From the NCBI GenBank assembly GCA_947652605.1, contig OX393582.1, positions 16,392,544 through 16,456,543 on the forward strand: a stretch of 64,000 nucleotides of DNA, read 5' to 3'. Position 1 is the stretch's first letter. Every line of letters starts with the position of its first letter. Below, in pieces: positions 12,109 through 38,879 of this stretch. The notes below the pieces were generated by a model. That model saw only the letters and a list, made by a program, of their open reading frames with translations, ran no database searches and was not told where the DNA came from. The position numbers and the translations under genes were made by a program. This DNA comes from Elmis aenea (lineage: Eukaryota; Arthropoda; Insecta; Coleoptera; Elmidae).

Positions 12109-13632
12109 AGTTTACACGTTCGCTGCCAACTACGAGTATACTCGTAGTTAGTGTATGTGCTTCACAGGCCAACTACGAGTATGCTCGTTTATTGACACCT
12201 GACCTTCTAGGCCAAGTACGAGTTAGTTTGTAATGTACGCATGTTAAACTAGATGTTTGACCTCTGAATAAAGCATAGTTTGGGGGCTTATCAGAAAAAA
12301 ATAAAAATTATATTTATTCATGCAAAATAAAACAAAAACCATATATTTGTACAAAATCGTGTTCTACAGGGTGTTTCGTAAAAAATGCGAAAAAATTTGG
12401 GAGGTGATTTCTTATCGAAAATTAAGGGGGGCCTTTTATATAAGTTTTTTTCCTTAGATGTCTCCTTTCGGAGTTACACCCCCCTAAAGGGCAGCAGTAA
12501 GATTAGGTTTTATTTTATTTCTCAATTTTGAATAAATGTAGGAGAATGTTATTTGGTAGATGTCTTATAGTTATTAGAAGGTTTCCCATAGTAATATTTT
12601 TAACCATCTCCCACCTTCACAGGGGGCTGAAATGTGCGACCACTGTTGGTTTTTTTATCAGAACTTTTTGGTGGGTTGAAGTTTTGCAATTTAAAAATTT
12701 ATTGTTTGAAAGCTTAATTTATTTTTAAAAAATTTTTATTCTTTAGTTTTTCTCGTAAAACCTACAGATTTTGAGTAAAAAATAACAAACCCTGGTAACC
12801 ACCAAAATGAATGGTTTTGTATTGGCATATTAATGGTGCATGTTTACTTATATTATTTTTTACTCAAAAACTGGAGGTTTTACGAGAAAAACTAAAGAAT
12901 AAAAAGTTTCTAAATAAATTAAGCTTTCAAACAATAAATTTTTAAAGTGCAAAATTTCAACCCACCAAAAAGTTCTGATAAAAAAACCAACAGGGGTCGC
13001 ACTTTTCAGCCCCCTGTGAAGGTGGGAGATGATTGAAAATATTACTACGGGAAACCTTTTAATAAGTATAAACCATCTACCCAAATATCGTTCTCCTACA
13101 TTGATCCAAATTTGAGAAATAAAATAAAAACCTAGTTTTACTGCCCCCCTTTAGGAAGGGTGTAACTCCGAAAGGAGACATCTAGGGAAAAAAAATTATG
13201 TAATAGACCCCCCTTAATTTTCGATAAGGAATCACATCCCAAATTTTTTTCGCATTTTTTACAAAACACCCTGTATAAAGCATGCTAGAAAAACGCTAGT
13301 AATATATTAGTAACAAATTACAAAAAACAAGTAAAAAACTTAAAAAAATACAGTACAAATGTAAGATAATGGATATAAACTACACGCATATAAAGGAAAT
13401 TAAATTGATTTTCCGATTAATAGATATTTATAAACGATATATTTTTAAAACGCTTTCCCTCACAGAACTGGTTTTACTCATAAAATTGCATAAAATTAAT
13501 AACAAACAAATAACAAAAGGCTGTCGCATACCCCAGCTACGAGATATCTCGCTCTGAGTGTTTACGGCTAAAAGGGATTGGCCTGCATGGCAGTTCATGT
13601 GCTACGGCTGTGGCAGCAAACTTGTTAAAATT
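12109..13632. mobile_element. piggyBac-like non-autonomous element
   Basis: The left end reads TTTA-CACGTTCGCTGCC and the right end is the near-inverse GGCAGCAAACTTG-TTAA. TTAA is the piggyBac target; the left copy is mutated. Inside the left end are three spaced motifs of the form CCAACTACGAGTATACTCG (12127-12230), partly palindromic. The right end has agctacgagatatctcgct. These look like subterminal binding sites. A foldback element (12365-13275) is inserted in it. No transposase is present. Confidence 0.5.
12365..13275. mobile_element. Giant foldback element, family 4 copy a
   Basis: Ends are TACAGGGTGTTTCGTAAAAA and the inverse, with TA at both borders. Almost the whole 911 bp is palindromic, with a short central loop near 12800. 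A second copy of the same family lies at 54986-56067. It is nested inside the piggyBac-like element. Confidence 0.85.
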
Positions 13633-13872
13633 TTTAAATAATACGCGGTATTATGCACGGTCCATTTGGCTAAACTTTAAACATGAATAAGACAATTTTT
13701 TGATATGGAATAAAATTCTTTTAGGAAAAATAAAAAAAAGTTAATATCTGGTTAATGTTTGTATTACTAAATTAGAAACACATAAAATATTTTTAAAAAA
13801 AATCTCAATTACACAAAAAACAACCGTTACCATATGGTAACACTAGCCGTTAACGGTATACAAAAATGTGTT
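13633..13872. repeat. piggyBac-type subterminal repeat
   Basis: The block gttaccatatggtaacacta followed by gccgttaacgg (about 13826-13856) recurs in the same orientation at 14729-14763, where it ends in gaagggTTAA. The second copy is the right end of the piggyBac relic. The first is probably a subterminal repeat. The true left end was not resolved. Confidence 0.45.
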
Positions 13873-14457
13873 TTATTTGTTGTGAAATATATAATTGCAC
13901 TCTAAACATAACCCGAAGTTGCATTTATTGCACATTGTGCGGATACTGGATATGCATCCTTCCCCAGCACAACGTTTTCTTATTTTGTCTTGGGTTGGTA
14001 TAAGAAGATGGTCTCGTCCATCATACCGTATGTTATCAGATACTCTGATACGTGAATCGAATTCCCCTCTAATTTTGCGTTTCATAAATTTCACGAATAA
14101 ATTGTTTACATGAATGTTTTCCAAAATATTTCACCATGGATTCATCAAAGTCCATGCATTCTTTAGGCATCCAATTTTCCAAAAACTTATTTTTAAATTT
14201 GTTCATCAAAGGTCGCAATTTCCAAACTTTGTCGTTTCTATTTGGCTTCGTATTGTCAGCACAACATAAATATTTTAAAATTTGTCTGAAACTGTCTCGT
14301 CTCATTGCTTCACTAACCATTGTGTTCTTCATATCGACTCCACCATCCCAATAAAAATCTTTTCCAGGTAGCTCGTTATATCCTGAGAGAATGAGGATTG
14401 CAATAGCACATTTCATTTCGTCAACAGAAATTTTTGGATTCGTTTCGTTTATGATTT
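13873..14457 (-). pseudogene. piggyBac transposase, internally deleted
   Basis: From about 14457 leftwards one frame gives CAIAILILSGYNELPGKDFY and later NWMPKECMDFDESMVKYFGK, the region of a piggyBac DDD transposase up to its first catalytic Asp. It then jumps by frameshift to the C-terminal cysteine-rich zinc-binding tail (IRKRCAGEGC, TMCNKCNFGLCLEC, FHNK stop at 13873). The middle of the catalytic core is gone, as is the N-terminus. A TTAA with piggyBac-like end sequence follows at 14760-14763. Confidence 0.85.
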
Positions 14458-14763
14458 AACTGTTCTTTAAGATGCCAAAAGTAAACATAAAATTTAAAAA
14501 AATGCTAAACAACATTTAAAAAAAGTACTTACTCTAGATGGAAATCCATCATTTTTGATCACAAAATGCAGTCCGTTTTGGGGGTAGATAAAAATTATCT
14601 TATTATCACTTAACTATCTAACTTGTGGCAAGTATTAGTAAAACACGGTTTTGGCTTCTAATTAACGACCTAAATAATAAACGTATAAAATAACGTAGGT
14701 GGCGCACTTTAACACAGCGATTGCAAGCGTTACCATGCGGTAACACTAGCCGTTGAAGGGTTA

Positions 14764-15167
14764 AGGTCAATTGTCTTAAATTAATATTTCTCGATTATTG
14801 TGGTTTTCGTGGTTATTGCCGGTCACAAACACAATGTTATAGAATAAAACTAGGTTTTGGAAATTTCTCGAAATTTGTTTTGAATGTTAATAACAATTTG
14901 ATTTTGATCTTAAAACTAAAATTTGCATTAAATCTTTGAATAAAACTCATGATTGGCTTCAGCATTTAAAAAAGCTTTATTCTTTTTTTTTTTAATATAT
15001 TGGTTATTATACTTAATTTGATATTTGGCCTCTAATTATTAAAAACAAATATGCAAAACTAGAATGCCATTAAAATAAAAAGATTTGTTTTTCTAATCTA
15101 CAATAAAAAATCAAATGTAATGAAAAGTAATATGATTATATAATAGAAATTCTGTATTATCGGGGGT
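14764..15167. other. No feature seen
   Basis: AT-rich intergenic DNA between the piggyBac relic and a hairpin element. No exon or repeat boundary was recognised. Confidence 0.4.
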
Positions 15168-15391
15168 AATTACACGAGAGCTTTGTTTTTAGCCGGACAA
15201 ACTTGGGTTGCTACAAAAGTTTGGTTGCTAGGAAAGTCGACGAGACAAAACTGTCCGATAAAACAACGAGTCCGTAGGACGAGTTCTTTTATCTTTGACA
15301 GTTGTCGAGTCAGGAGTTGCCTAATAGCAACTAAACTTGAGTTTAGTAAAAGCAAGTTTGTCCGGGATAAAAACAAAGCTCGACTGTAATT
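15168..15391. mobile_element. Hairpin MITE, AATTACAC ends
   Basis: The left side gagctttgtttttagccgg and acaaacttg pairs with the right side caagtttgtccgg and ataaaaacaaagctc. Pairing continues imperfectly inward to a small central stem (gtcc-gta-ggac near 15272). The two open readings across it, one per strand, are consequences of the palindrome. The family is unknown. Confidence 0.55.
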
Positions 15392-15604
15392 CGGTACGAT
15401 AACTGCACGAATAAATTATAACCTTCAAATAATAACTAACAAAACGTCAAAATCGTTTAGTCATAAGTCGGTTGCATGGTAACAAAAGTTACATGCAAAA
15501 ATGCAAGTGGAATTTAGTTAGGTACCTTTTTATCCGCTGTCATAACGACAAAACGTGACGTCATTATGGAGAATTTAACATATGAGTGCAGTTATCAATA
15601 TTAT

Positions 15605-16374
15605 TGTTAACGCATATTAACTACTTCCTCTGTCCCGAAATAAGTGTCCGATTACTATATTTGCTGGATCTTAATTGTATTTTAAAACGAAAATTGTAAT
15701 TGTTTATAACGTCAAGTAAAATATGTCAAAAGTGACATTTGTGCATAGTCAGAAAGTTTAAACACGTTAGCTCGGCTTTTGGATCGTTATTTTAAAAACG
15801 TACTTTATCTTTCCATTTTAAACAATACCGGTGTAGACACATCATGAACAGTGAAGAAGTTCCTGTAGTTGCACCACAAAGAAAAAAGCCAAATCTGTCA
15901 CAGAAAAGCGTCAAAGTGTGTACCATTACCTGCTATAAGAAAGTTGGTGCATGAGAAATTTTAAGCATCACTCATGAATATTTCAAAAATCGCTTAAAAT
16001 CTAGTGTCCTATGACTGTTTATTAAACTTTTTTTAATTTTAAAATTTGTTTTAGACCATGCACCAACTTTTATCAAGAATAAAATTTTCTGAGAAATCGA
16101 TAATACATTTTTTGTTCCATTTGTGCAGCCAAAATTTTTTACCAAATCGGACACTTATTTTGGGACAGAGGGAGTATTTAATAATTTAGATAGCGATGTA
16201 ACTATGTATGTTGCTTAACTATTTAAAGATAGCCATGTAACTATGTATGTTGCCATGGTATAAGTGAAATGTAAAAATAAGAATAACAACTTCAAACAAT
16301 TTAAATACAGTCCACTTTTACAATAATTATTGAATCTATTTATATTCTGCAAGTGCTACCCTATAATTCATACA
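15605..16374 (+). repeat. 5' LTR, interrupted
   Basis: The sequence matches the 3' LTR except for a 555-bp MITE insertion after TGTTAACGCATATTAACTA and a few small indels (for example a three-base gain near 16323). The PBS region should follow at about 16378 (ttggtccatcacgagccgg); the primer tRNA was not identified. Confidence 0.88.
15622..16176 (+). mobile_element. mariner-type MITE with transposase N-terminal remnant
   Basis: Inverted ends TACTTCCTCTGTCCCGAAAT...TTTGGGACAGAGGGAGTA carry TA on both sides. The uninterrupted LTR copy at 19213 shows the single TA target. Inside, an ATG at 15844 opens a reading MNSEEVPVVAPQRKKPNLSQ. A frame change then yields KRQSVYHYLL, together resembling the start of a mariner-like transposase helix-turn-helix. 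The rest is replaced by AT-rich sequence similar to 46900-47760. Confidence 0.85.
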
Positions 16375-16426
16375 TTATTTTGGTCCATCACGAGCCGGAT
16401 AGCAAGCCGAATATCAAAATATCAAT

Positions 16427-16660
16427 TACAATTTATTCCAATCACTTACAATTTTGGATTGGAAGTTGGAAGCCGAAGATCAATTACATTTTATTCTAAT
16501 CAAGTACAATTTTGGATTAGAAGCCGAATATCAATTACATTTTATTCTAATCAAGTACAATTTTGGATTAGAAGCCGAATATCAATTACATTTTATTCTA
16601 ATCAATTACAATTTTGGATTAGAAGCCGAATATCAAAATATCAATTACAATTTATTATTA
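16427..16660 (+). repeat. 51-bp tandem repeat in retrotransposon leader
   Basis: About four copies of a unit beginning tacaattttggattagaagc start at 16447, 16505, 16556 and 16607, with a partial copy in front. The first is lengthened by 7 bp. The unit is a multiple of three, so the reading stays open and makes a repetitive peptide (QFWIRSRISITFYSNQ) that is not a known BEL domain. Confidence 0.85.
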
Positions 16661-17290
16661 TAAAGGTGCCATGTTTTGTTATTGATACTATAAGCGAAAA
16701 TTCATTTAAACAAAAAGTAAATTTAGATGAATTAGGGATTCCTTCCAACATCTCATTGGCAGATCCTCAATTTGGACAAACCAAGCAAGTTGACATACTA
16801 CTTGGAGGCGCATTTTTCTGGGATATCCTAAGAGAAGGAAGAATTTTCTTAGGCAAAAATAAACCTATACTACAAAACACAATATTTGGATGGATTGTTG
16901 CGGGCAATTTGCAACTTCCTACAAAACATTCAATTTCACAATGTCACTTGAGCAAAACTAGTGACATACAGAATAAACTTCAACGATTCTGGGAATTAGA
17001 AGAATATTCAAAACCAATTTTATTTCCTGATAACAGCAGGTGTGAAGAACTTTTTATGAAAACAATTTCAAGAGACAAAAATGGTCGATATGTTGTTGCA
17101 AAACCAGAAGATAAAACATTTCAAAAAATTATTTTTGACAAAGGTAGATTACAAGGTTGTCCATTCTTAGATGAAGATGATCTATTAAGAATGGGTGGTA
17201 GATTTCAATAGGAAGACATCCTATTCTATTATCAAGCAAATACAAATTAAGTCTCAATTTAGTAAAAAATACCGTTCGTCAATGTCTCAA
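16661..17290 (+). pseudogene. BEL/Pao pol fragment: protease end and integrase zinc region
   Basis: The reading contains LADPQFGQTKQVDILLGG and PILQNTIFGWIVAG, the C-terminal part of the BEL aspartic protease region, then RFWELEE, the usual link to the reverse transcriptase. It jumps directly to FLDEDDLLRMGGRF, the start of the integrase H2C2 region, with the entire RT and RNase H missing. A stop at 17209-17211 ends it. Decayed integrase text (HPILLSSKYKLS, RQCLKCFR) runs to the hAT insertion in another frame. Confidence 0.85.
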
Positions 17291-17301
17291 GTGCTTTAGG
17301 G

Positions 17302-18568
17302 CAGCGTTTCTCAACCTTTTTTGGCCCACGGACCGGTAAATTTATAGAAATAATTTCGTGGACCGGGCTTATTTTTAATTAGAGCCGGCAACTGGAAAAA
17401 AATATTGGTTTAAGATTTTTTCGATATTTTTTTATTAGCAATTAAGTTATTTATATATTTAAGCGACAACATAAACGTATTTCTCTATAAACAACAAAAT
17501 TTAAACAAAAATTAAAAAGTACGTAACAAAAAATAAAGTAGTGTTTTTAAACATTATTAAAAAACAGAAATTAAAAATTACTAATAAAGTTGCAAATGTT
17601 AGTGTGAAATTTGTTGTTGCTCCTTCTGCAAAATTGTTTCAATGTCGGGTTGTATATTGCTTAATGCCAATCGAAGAGGTGAATTTATTGATAAACGATT
17701 CCTTGGTTTGGTTTTAAGAAGTGTCATAGCTGAGAATCCAGCTTCACACAAATAGGTAGTCGCAAATGGAAGGAGCATTATCATTGCTTTATTATGCAAA
17801 TTTGGGTATTCATTTTTTATTGAAATCCAAAATTTCATTAAATCCACACTCGATAATTTTGATTTTAATGTAATATCTGAATTTAGTTCCAACAGACTTT
17901 GATAGTCTGCATTATTTAAATTTATGTTATTAATATTATTTTCGATAAAAGGATTTATTATCCATAAATTTTTCTCCTGCAAGTCAACGTTTGTAGGGAA
18001 ATATTTTTCAAATCCATCATATAATGCTTGCAAATGTTGAATTATTAGTAAATTTAGATCACTAAGTTCTAATTCATTTTGTGTGGAAATGAATTCGTAG
18101 TAGGAATTAAATACCTCATAACTATTTTCTTCAATTTTTTTAATCCAAAATTTTAGTTTTTTCTTGAACGAATCAACTTTGTTAAATAAATTAAAAGTTG
18201 TTGTCATACGTCCCTGCAAACTTAAATTCAACTCGTTTATATAAGCAAATATGTCACTCAGATATGCCAATTTAGCAACCCAATACATATTGGAAAAACA
18301 TTTCAATAACGGAAATTGTTTTTCAACCAAAAATATCTCCACTTCACTTCTTAATTCATTCATTTTTAATATAATATACATAAAATATTTACATTCAGAT
18401 ATTGCAAATTATTACGATGTCACTTTGGAAAATCATTAGTACATCTTATATTAAATTTTTCTCATATTTTTGAAATTACATGCGATCACTCACCAATTTA
18501 TTCACGGACCGGAAACATTTTCCCGCGGACCGGCACCGGTCCTACGGACCGGTGGTTGAGAAACACTG
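17302..18568 (-). mobile_element. hAT element, CAGCGTTTCTCAACC ends
   Basis: Inverted ends CAGCGTTTCTCAACC and GGTTGAGAAACACTG are flanked by an exact 8-bp duplication CTTTAGGG (17294-17301 and 18569-18576). The ends are followed by CCACGGACCGG-like blocks. It holds only the C-terminal part of a transposase. It sits in the BEL integrase, which resumes after it. The ends resemble the Charlie/Buster group, including SPIN-like elements known for horizontal spread; that assignment is inference. Confidence 0.92.
17599..18381 (-). pseudogene. hAT transposase C-terminal fragment (SCAND3/ZBED-like)
   Basis: The 260-residue reading ends with the hAT dimerisation region: LMKFWISIKNEYPNLHNKAM, MLLPFATTYLCEAGFSAM, LKTKPRNRL and LRLALSNIQPDIETI. 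These are the hallmark words of the Charlie/Buster transposases also found as SCAND3 and ZBED5-like genes. The BED zinc finger and the first catalytic residues are missing, because fewer than 200 bases remain between the reading and the element's end. It is a deletion derivative. Confidence 0.88.
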
Positions 18569-18576
18569 CTTTAGGG

Positions 18577-18916
18577 TCAATTAAAAAAGTATACTGCTAT
18601 TAATGGGCAATTTTTATCATATGAATTCAATCCAGTTTTTGACAATCACTATTACTGGCACCGATTTTGCCGGGCCATTTACATTACGCCAAAAAACTTG
18701 GTCGTAATTTTCATTTGCAAAACGGCAAAGGCGATTTATTTAGAACCTGTCACAGACCTAATCACTGAATCATTCATTGCTACCTTAAAAAGATTCATTG
18801 CAAGACCATCTCAAATACATTCAGATAACGGAACAACTTATTTTATGGCAAGCAAAGAATTAATTGCATTAGGTAAATTTATCACTCATGATAAACAATC
18901 ACTAGGTATACAATGA
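18577..18916 (+). pseudogene. BEL/Pao integrase core fragment
   Basis: After the hAT element the integrase resumes in broken frames: TDFAGPF near 18660, then KAIYLEPVTDLITESFIATL, RFIARPSQIHSDNGTTY (DDE core), stopping at 18916. A frameshift between the two parts, plus the insertion upstream, make it inactive. Confidence 0.85.
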
Positions 18917-19212
18917 CATTTTATACCTCCGTATAAAATCAACATAATTTCATTTAAAGAAAATTATAGGAAACACACACCTATAACATTTGCAAATTTT
19001 TTAACATTGCTAGTTACAATTGAAAGCATTTTAACATGTATTATACCATTTACATTTAATTTCGATTTATACTAATATTTTAACATGTATCTATTATAAC
19101 ATTTATGTTTGAATTCGATTTACCTATACTAATATTTTAACATGTATGTAATACTTAAGACATTTTGTGACATGCAATTTATTAGGATAATTTTAGACTG
19201 TTCGTCAAGGCA

Positions 19213-19432
19213 TGTTAACGCATATTAACTATTTAATAGAAGTAATTTAGATAGCGATGTAACTATGTATGTTGCTTAACTATTTAAAGATAGCCATGTA
19301 ACTATGTATGTTGCCATGGTATAAGTGAAATGTAAAAATAAGAATAACAACTTCAAACAATTTAAATACAGTCCACTTTTACAATTATCGAATCTATTTA
19401 TATTCTGCAAGTGCTACCCTATAATTCATACA
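19213..19432 (+). repeat. 3' LTR, intact
   Basis: 220 bp, TGTTAACGC...TTCATACA. It is the uninterrupted partner of the 5' LTR and shows the empty MITE target site after ...CATATTAACTA. The duplication ATTAT follows. Confidence 0.88.
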
Positions 19433-19775
19433 ATTATATCTGATAAATGATCTATTTTGATATTTGGTTGAATACAAAAATTATTAAAAATTTCAGCATA
19501 AAATTAAAGTGCAATGAAGTCGATCACTATCACTATTTTTTTATATTCTTGGTAATAGTTAAGGGCTTATCGAAAAAAACTTTAAATTCGTTTTAAGCTT
19601 GGGCAAAATTTCTCCGAGATAAATAGTCTTATTTCAACAAAATAGTTTTCTTTATCTGTTGAATACATGATTATTGTCAAATACTAAACAACAGATTTTA
19701 ATCAGAAATTACATTTATTTATTCAAACCATTACAAAATTATTAAAATGTGGTCATAAGTAACAAATAAAAATGT

Positions 19776-35690
<15,915 letters not shown>

Positions 35691-36517
35691 GTTTAATACG
35701 TCTTTTCAAGCCGAGCAACAACTGAAAACTAACGTAATAAGAAAATAAGATGTTAACCTTCAAGGTTAAAATACGATACGATACGTTCTTGTTCGTTTAA
35801 TCAAACATGTAAAGGAGACGACGGCGAAGAATTTTGCTGTAGTTTTGAACGTTATTAACTAATATTTAAAAAAAATAAATTAACCAAGGACTTTAGGGCA
35901 CCTGTCCAATGTGGGCCCTGACAGCGTATCGGCGTATTTACGCTACTGTTGAGGTCTCTGATATTATATTTTTTATATGAACATGTATCACGCAAAAATT
36001 AAAAACTGTAATTTGGAAAAATGACGACTGTTGTAACACCACGGCAGGATTTCGGACCAATTTCACTACTTATAGAGCCTAATGTGGTTACATACATACC
36101 TACATAAGAATTTTTCTTGATTTGGCGATACATGAAACGATCTCGATATTGAAATACATCTCTTATATTGAAATAGTTTTCAAAATACGCATTGTAAATT
36201 AATTTTTATAGTTTACATTAAAAACCTAATAAGAAGTATCAATAATTTTATTTTTTATCATTCCTGCGTTAAGAAGTTATAAAGTCGTTTGATTGTATTT
36301 AATACGCCGCCGATTAAAAAAGACAAAAACGTACTATGAAATAGGTCGTTTTAGTTTAATATTAAGGAGTTTTTATTTAGACATAATGTATTGATTTATA
36401 ATCATAACAATTAAAACAAATTAGTGGTAAACGAATTAATTAAAATTGTGAATAACTATAGATACAACTTTGCAAATCCATGAAATTAGTTTAAATAAAT
36501 AATTTAAACTTATGAAT
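35691..36517. other. Upstream region of the VWC-like gene
   Basis: It should include the promoter and 5' UTR of the minus-strand gene starting at 35690. No TATA box or other element is convincing. The gatacgatacgatacg run near 35772 is a short simple repeat. Confidence 0.35.
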
Positions 36518-36547
36518 TTGTAGAATAAGCTAACTTAAACTTCAGTG

Positions 36548-36707
36548 TACAGGGTGGTCCAAATTCGATGAGATTGCATGGGTATCTCGGTTAATATTCA
36601 AGTTAGAGAGACGGTTAAATTACCAAAAATGTGCAGTTTTTTTTTGGGATAAACTCAGAATAGTTTTCAAAAATGTTCTATCGTTTCCGGTTTTTGAGTC
36701 ATTTTTG
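36548..36707. repeat. Single arm of a TACAGGGTGGTCC foldback family
   Basis: It matches the left arm of the complete element at 58033-58996 (for example tgcatgggtatctcggttaa and ccaaaaatgtgcag) and stops where another palindrome begins. The 30 bases before the TA are also the same at both loci. Confidence 0.65.
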
Positions 36708-37565
36708 AGCGATCGTACTAGAAACAGCTGTTTGACGGACGCGTTAGCAGCCATAAAGTACTGCATTACCGGCCCTATCCTTAGCAACGGCCTAAAAAGT
36801 AACTTTTCAGGCCGTTACCCTTAGCAACGGCCTGAAAAGTAACTTTTTCGGCCGCTACAGCGTAAATTTGCATTAAAGTCAACAGCATACGCCGTCATCT
36901 GTCAGTGACAGAATATCACGTAGTTTCTAACCTATATTTTTGAAAAATACTAAAAATTTAAATTGTTTTTAGTTCTATCGCACAAAAAATGTAATATGCA
37001 CCTCGGCCAAAACGTACTTTTTTGGCCTTGCCTGTTTGCAAACCAGACGCGGCCGAAAAAGTTACACTTTTTGGCCTTGATACATAAATAACTATTATTC
37101 AATAAAAAAGAAATAAAACAATTAAAATAAATTCTTCTTAAATCTCAACGTTTACGTGCATAATAAAATTAACTGAAGTAATGACACAAAATAGTTATTT
37201 ATGTATCAAGGCTAAAAACCACGTCTCGGCCAGCAAACCAGACGCGGCCGAAAAAGTACGTTTTAGCCGAGGTGCATATTACATTTTTTGTGCGATCGAA
37301 TTAAAAACAATTTAAATTTTTAGTAATTTTCAAAATTATAGGTTAGAAACTACGTGACATTCTGTCACTGACAGATGACGGTGTATGTACTGCATTATCG
37401 GCCCTCTCCTTAGCAACGGCCGTAAAAGTTACTTTTTCGGCCGTTGCTAAGGGTAACGGCCTGAAAAGTTACTTTTACGGCCGTTGCTAAGGATAGGGCC
37501 GGTAATGCAGTACTTTATGGTTGCTAACGCGTCCGTCAAACAGCTGTTTCTAGTACGATCGCACA
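36708..37565. mobile_element. Palindromic element with GCGATCGTAC ends
   Basis: gcgatcgtactagaaacagc at 36710 pairs with its inverse ending near 37560. Within each arm are smaller inverted repeats built on ccttagcaacggcc and aaaagtaactttt, so the arms can fold alone. The centre (about 37080-37200) is AT-rich. The 74- to 80-residue readings here follow from the repeats. Confidence 0.7.
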
Positions 37566-38142
37566 AAAAAAAATGTAAAGTAGATTTAACAAAAAAAGTA
37601 TTCACAAATTGTTTTTTAATAAAATAATATTTTAGAAAGACTAACGATTTTTTCACATACATCCCACAGAAAACGACTTTATTGAACAAGTTTTTCCATT
37701 CTCAGATAATATACTTTTATTATTCGTTGCAAAATAAAAATTGAGATATGATTACTTTTGCAGTATTTTTTTTGTTCAAGCTTGTCAGAAACATCAAGTT
37801 TGCTACAATTATCTTTAATATCACTTTTAATTTATCATTCTTTGACATTACTTTTAAGTAATGTTTAATAAAATATTAGAAGAACACCTACAAACACAAC
37901 GAAATAAAACTGCAATACATTCTAAAATTGGTTTGGGAAATTTTCAAACACCTATAACAATGACTTATTATTTTTTATATTTATTCGTACATATTACAGC
38001 TTAACTTAATGTAAGTAAAATTCATTTTGAGTGGCAAGTTTTAGCAAATAAAGATGTTTAAGCTGCTCTTTTATAAATCCATCTATCAAGCACGAGGTGC
38101 AAATAATATTTTGCACTACTTTCAATTTTTTATACCATAAAA
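37566..38142. other. PRKRIP1 3' flank
   Basis: No gene seen. The minus-strand transcript of PRKRIP1 should end within the first few hundred bases left of its stop at 38143. Confidence 0.35.
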
Positions 38143-38879
38143 TCAATTTTCATTTGCCTGCTCTTTTGGTGTACTTGTATGTTCAGAGTCTTCTTTTTTT
38201 ACAGAACTTTGTTCATCACTACTTTCATTTTTATCTTCTTCTTCTTCTTCGCTGTTATCTTCATTTGATGTAACACTTTCATTTTGCTCAACCTTCATTC
38301 TTTTATTCTTTTTAAGCACTTTCCTTTTCAGTCTTTTAGCTCGTTTCTTAGCAGTTTTTTCATCTGCCAACTTTTTATAGTCTTCCAACTTTTGATGATA
38401 TTCATCATCCAATTTTTCCTAAAAGTCATAACATTTCATTAACATTTTCTGCAGAAAAAACCATTATGAATATATGAAAAATTCAATTGTACGTCATTTA
38501 AAATTAATAAAAAGTTGAATATTTATACATGCTCACCCTTTCACCTTTCTCTTTCATATACTTTTGTCGTGCATATTCTTTACGTCTTAAATGTCTATAA
38601 ACATGAAACTCTCCTGAACCTGCACCGGCGCTAGAGCCCATAACATTTCTTACAAATTCTGGGACAGCAGGCATACCTCTTTCTTTTGGTTTTTCTGGTA
38701 AAAGAATGGCTTTATCCTACAATATGTAATTTATTAAAACGTTTAAGTCTGCGATTTTGTAAGCTACATACTGGATTTTTCATTAGTTTCTCAAGTTTTA
38801 ACCGCTGTAGATCTGTTAAATTTCGAACTAGTACTGGTTTTTCTTTCTCAGTTTTATCTTCCTCTTTTGATAAATCCAT
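38143..38879 (-). CDS. PRKRIP1: PRKRIP1 homolog, spliceosome-associated
   Basis: Three exons join in phase zero: 38879-38772, 38716-38537 and 38418-38143, coding for 187 residues. The protein starts [15 protein letters not shown]. It contains the family signature [20 protein letters not shown], then a long basic helix ([28 protein letters not shown]) and a C-terminal acidic, Ser/Glu-rich tail. In mammals PRKRIP1 binds double-stranded RNA and the kinase PKR, and its long helix bridges U2 snRNP and other parts of the catalytic spliceosome. A nuclear splicing role is expected here. Length and order match the family. It is divergent with SLMAP, starts 574 bp apart. Confidence 0.93.

Larger units (their letters stand above)
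15605..19432 (+). mobile_element. BEL/Pao LTR retrotransposon, nested and defective
   Basis: Two LTRs (15605-16374 and 19213-19432) in direct orientation begin TGTTAACGC and end TTCATACA. The whole is flanked by an exact 5-bp duplication, ATTAT (15600-15604 and 19433-19437). The interior keeps only pieces of protease/RT linker and integrase. Two later insertions split it: a mariner MITE in the 5' LTR and a hAT element in the integrase. The 3' LTR is the empty-site reference for the first. It cannot be autonomous. Confidence 0.9.

Noticed and set aside
15183..15389. Paired open readings on both strands, and a possible hammerhead-like fold around cgagtccgtaggacgag
   Set aside because: The paired readings are mirror images from the hairpin. 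The conserved hammerhead core (CUGAUGA and GAAA) is not present.
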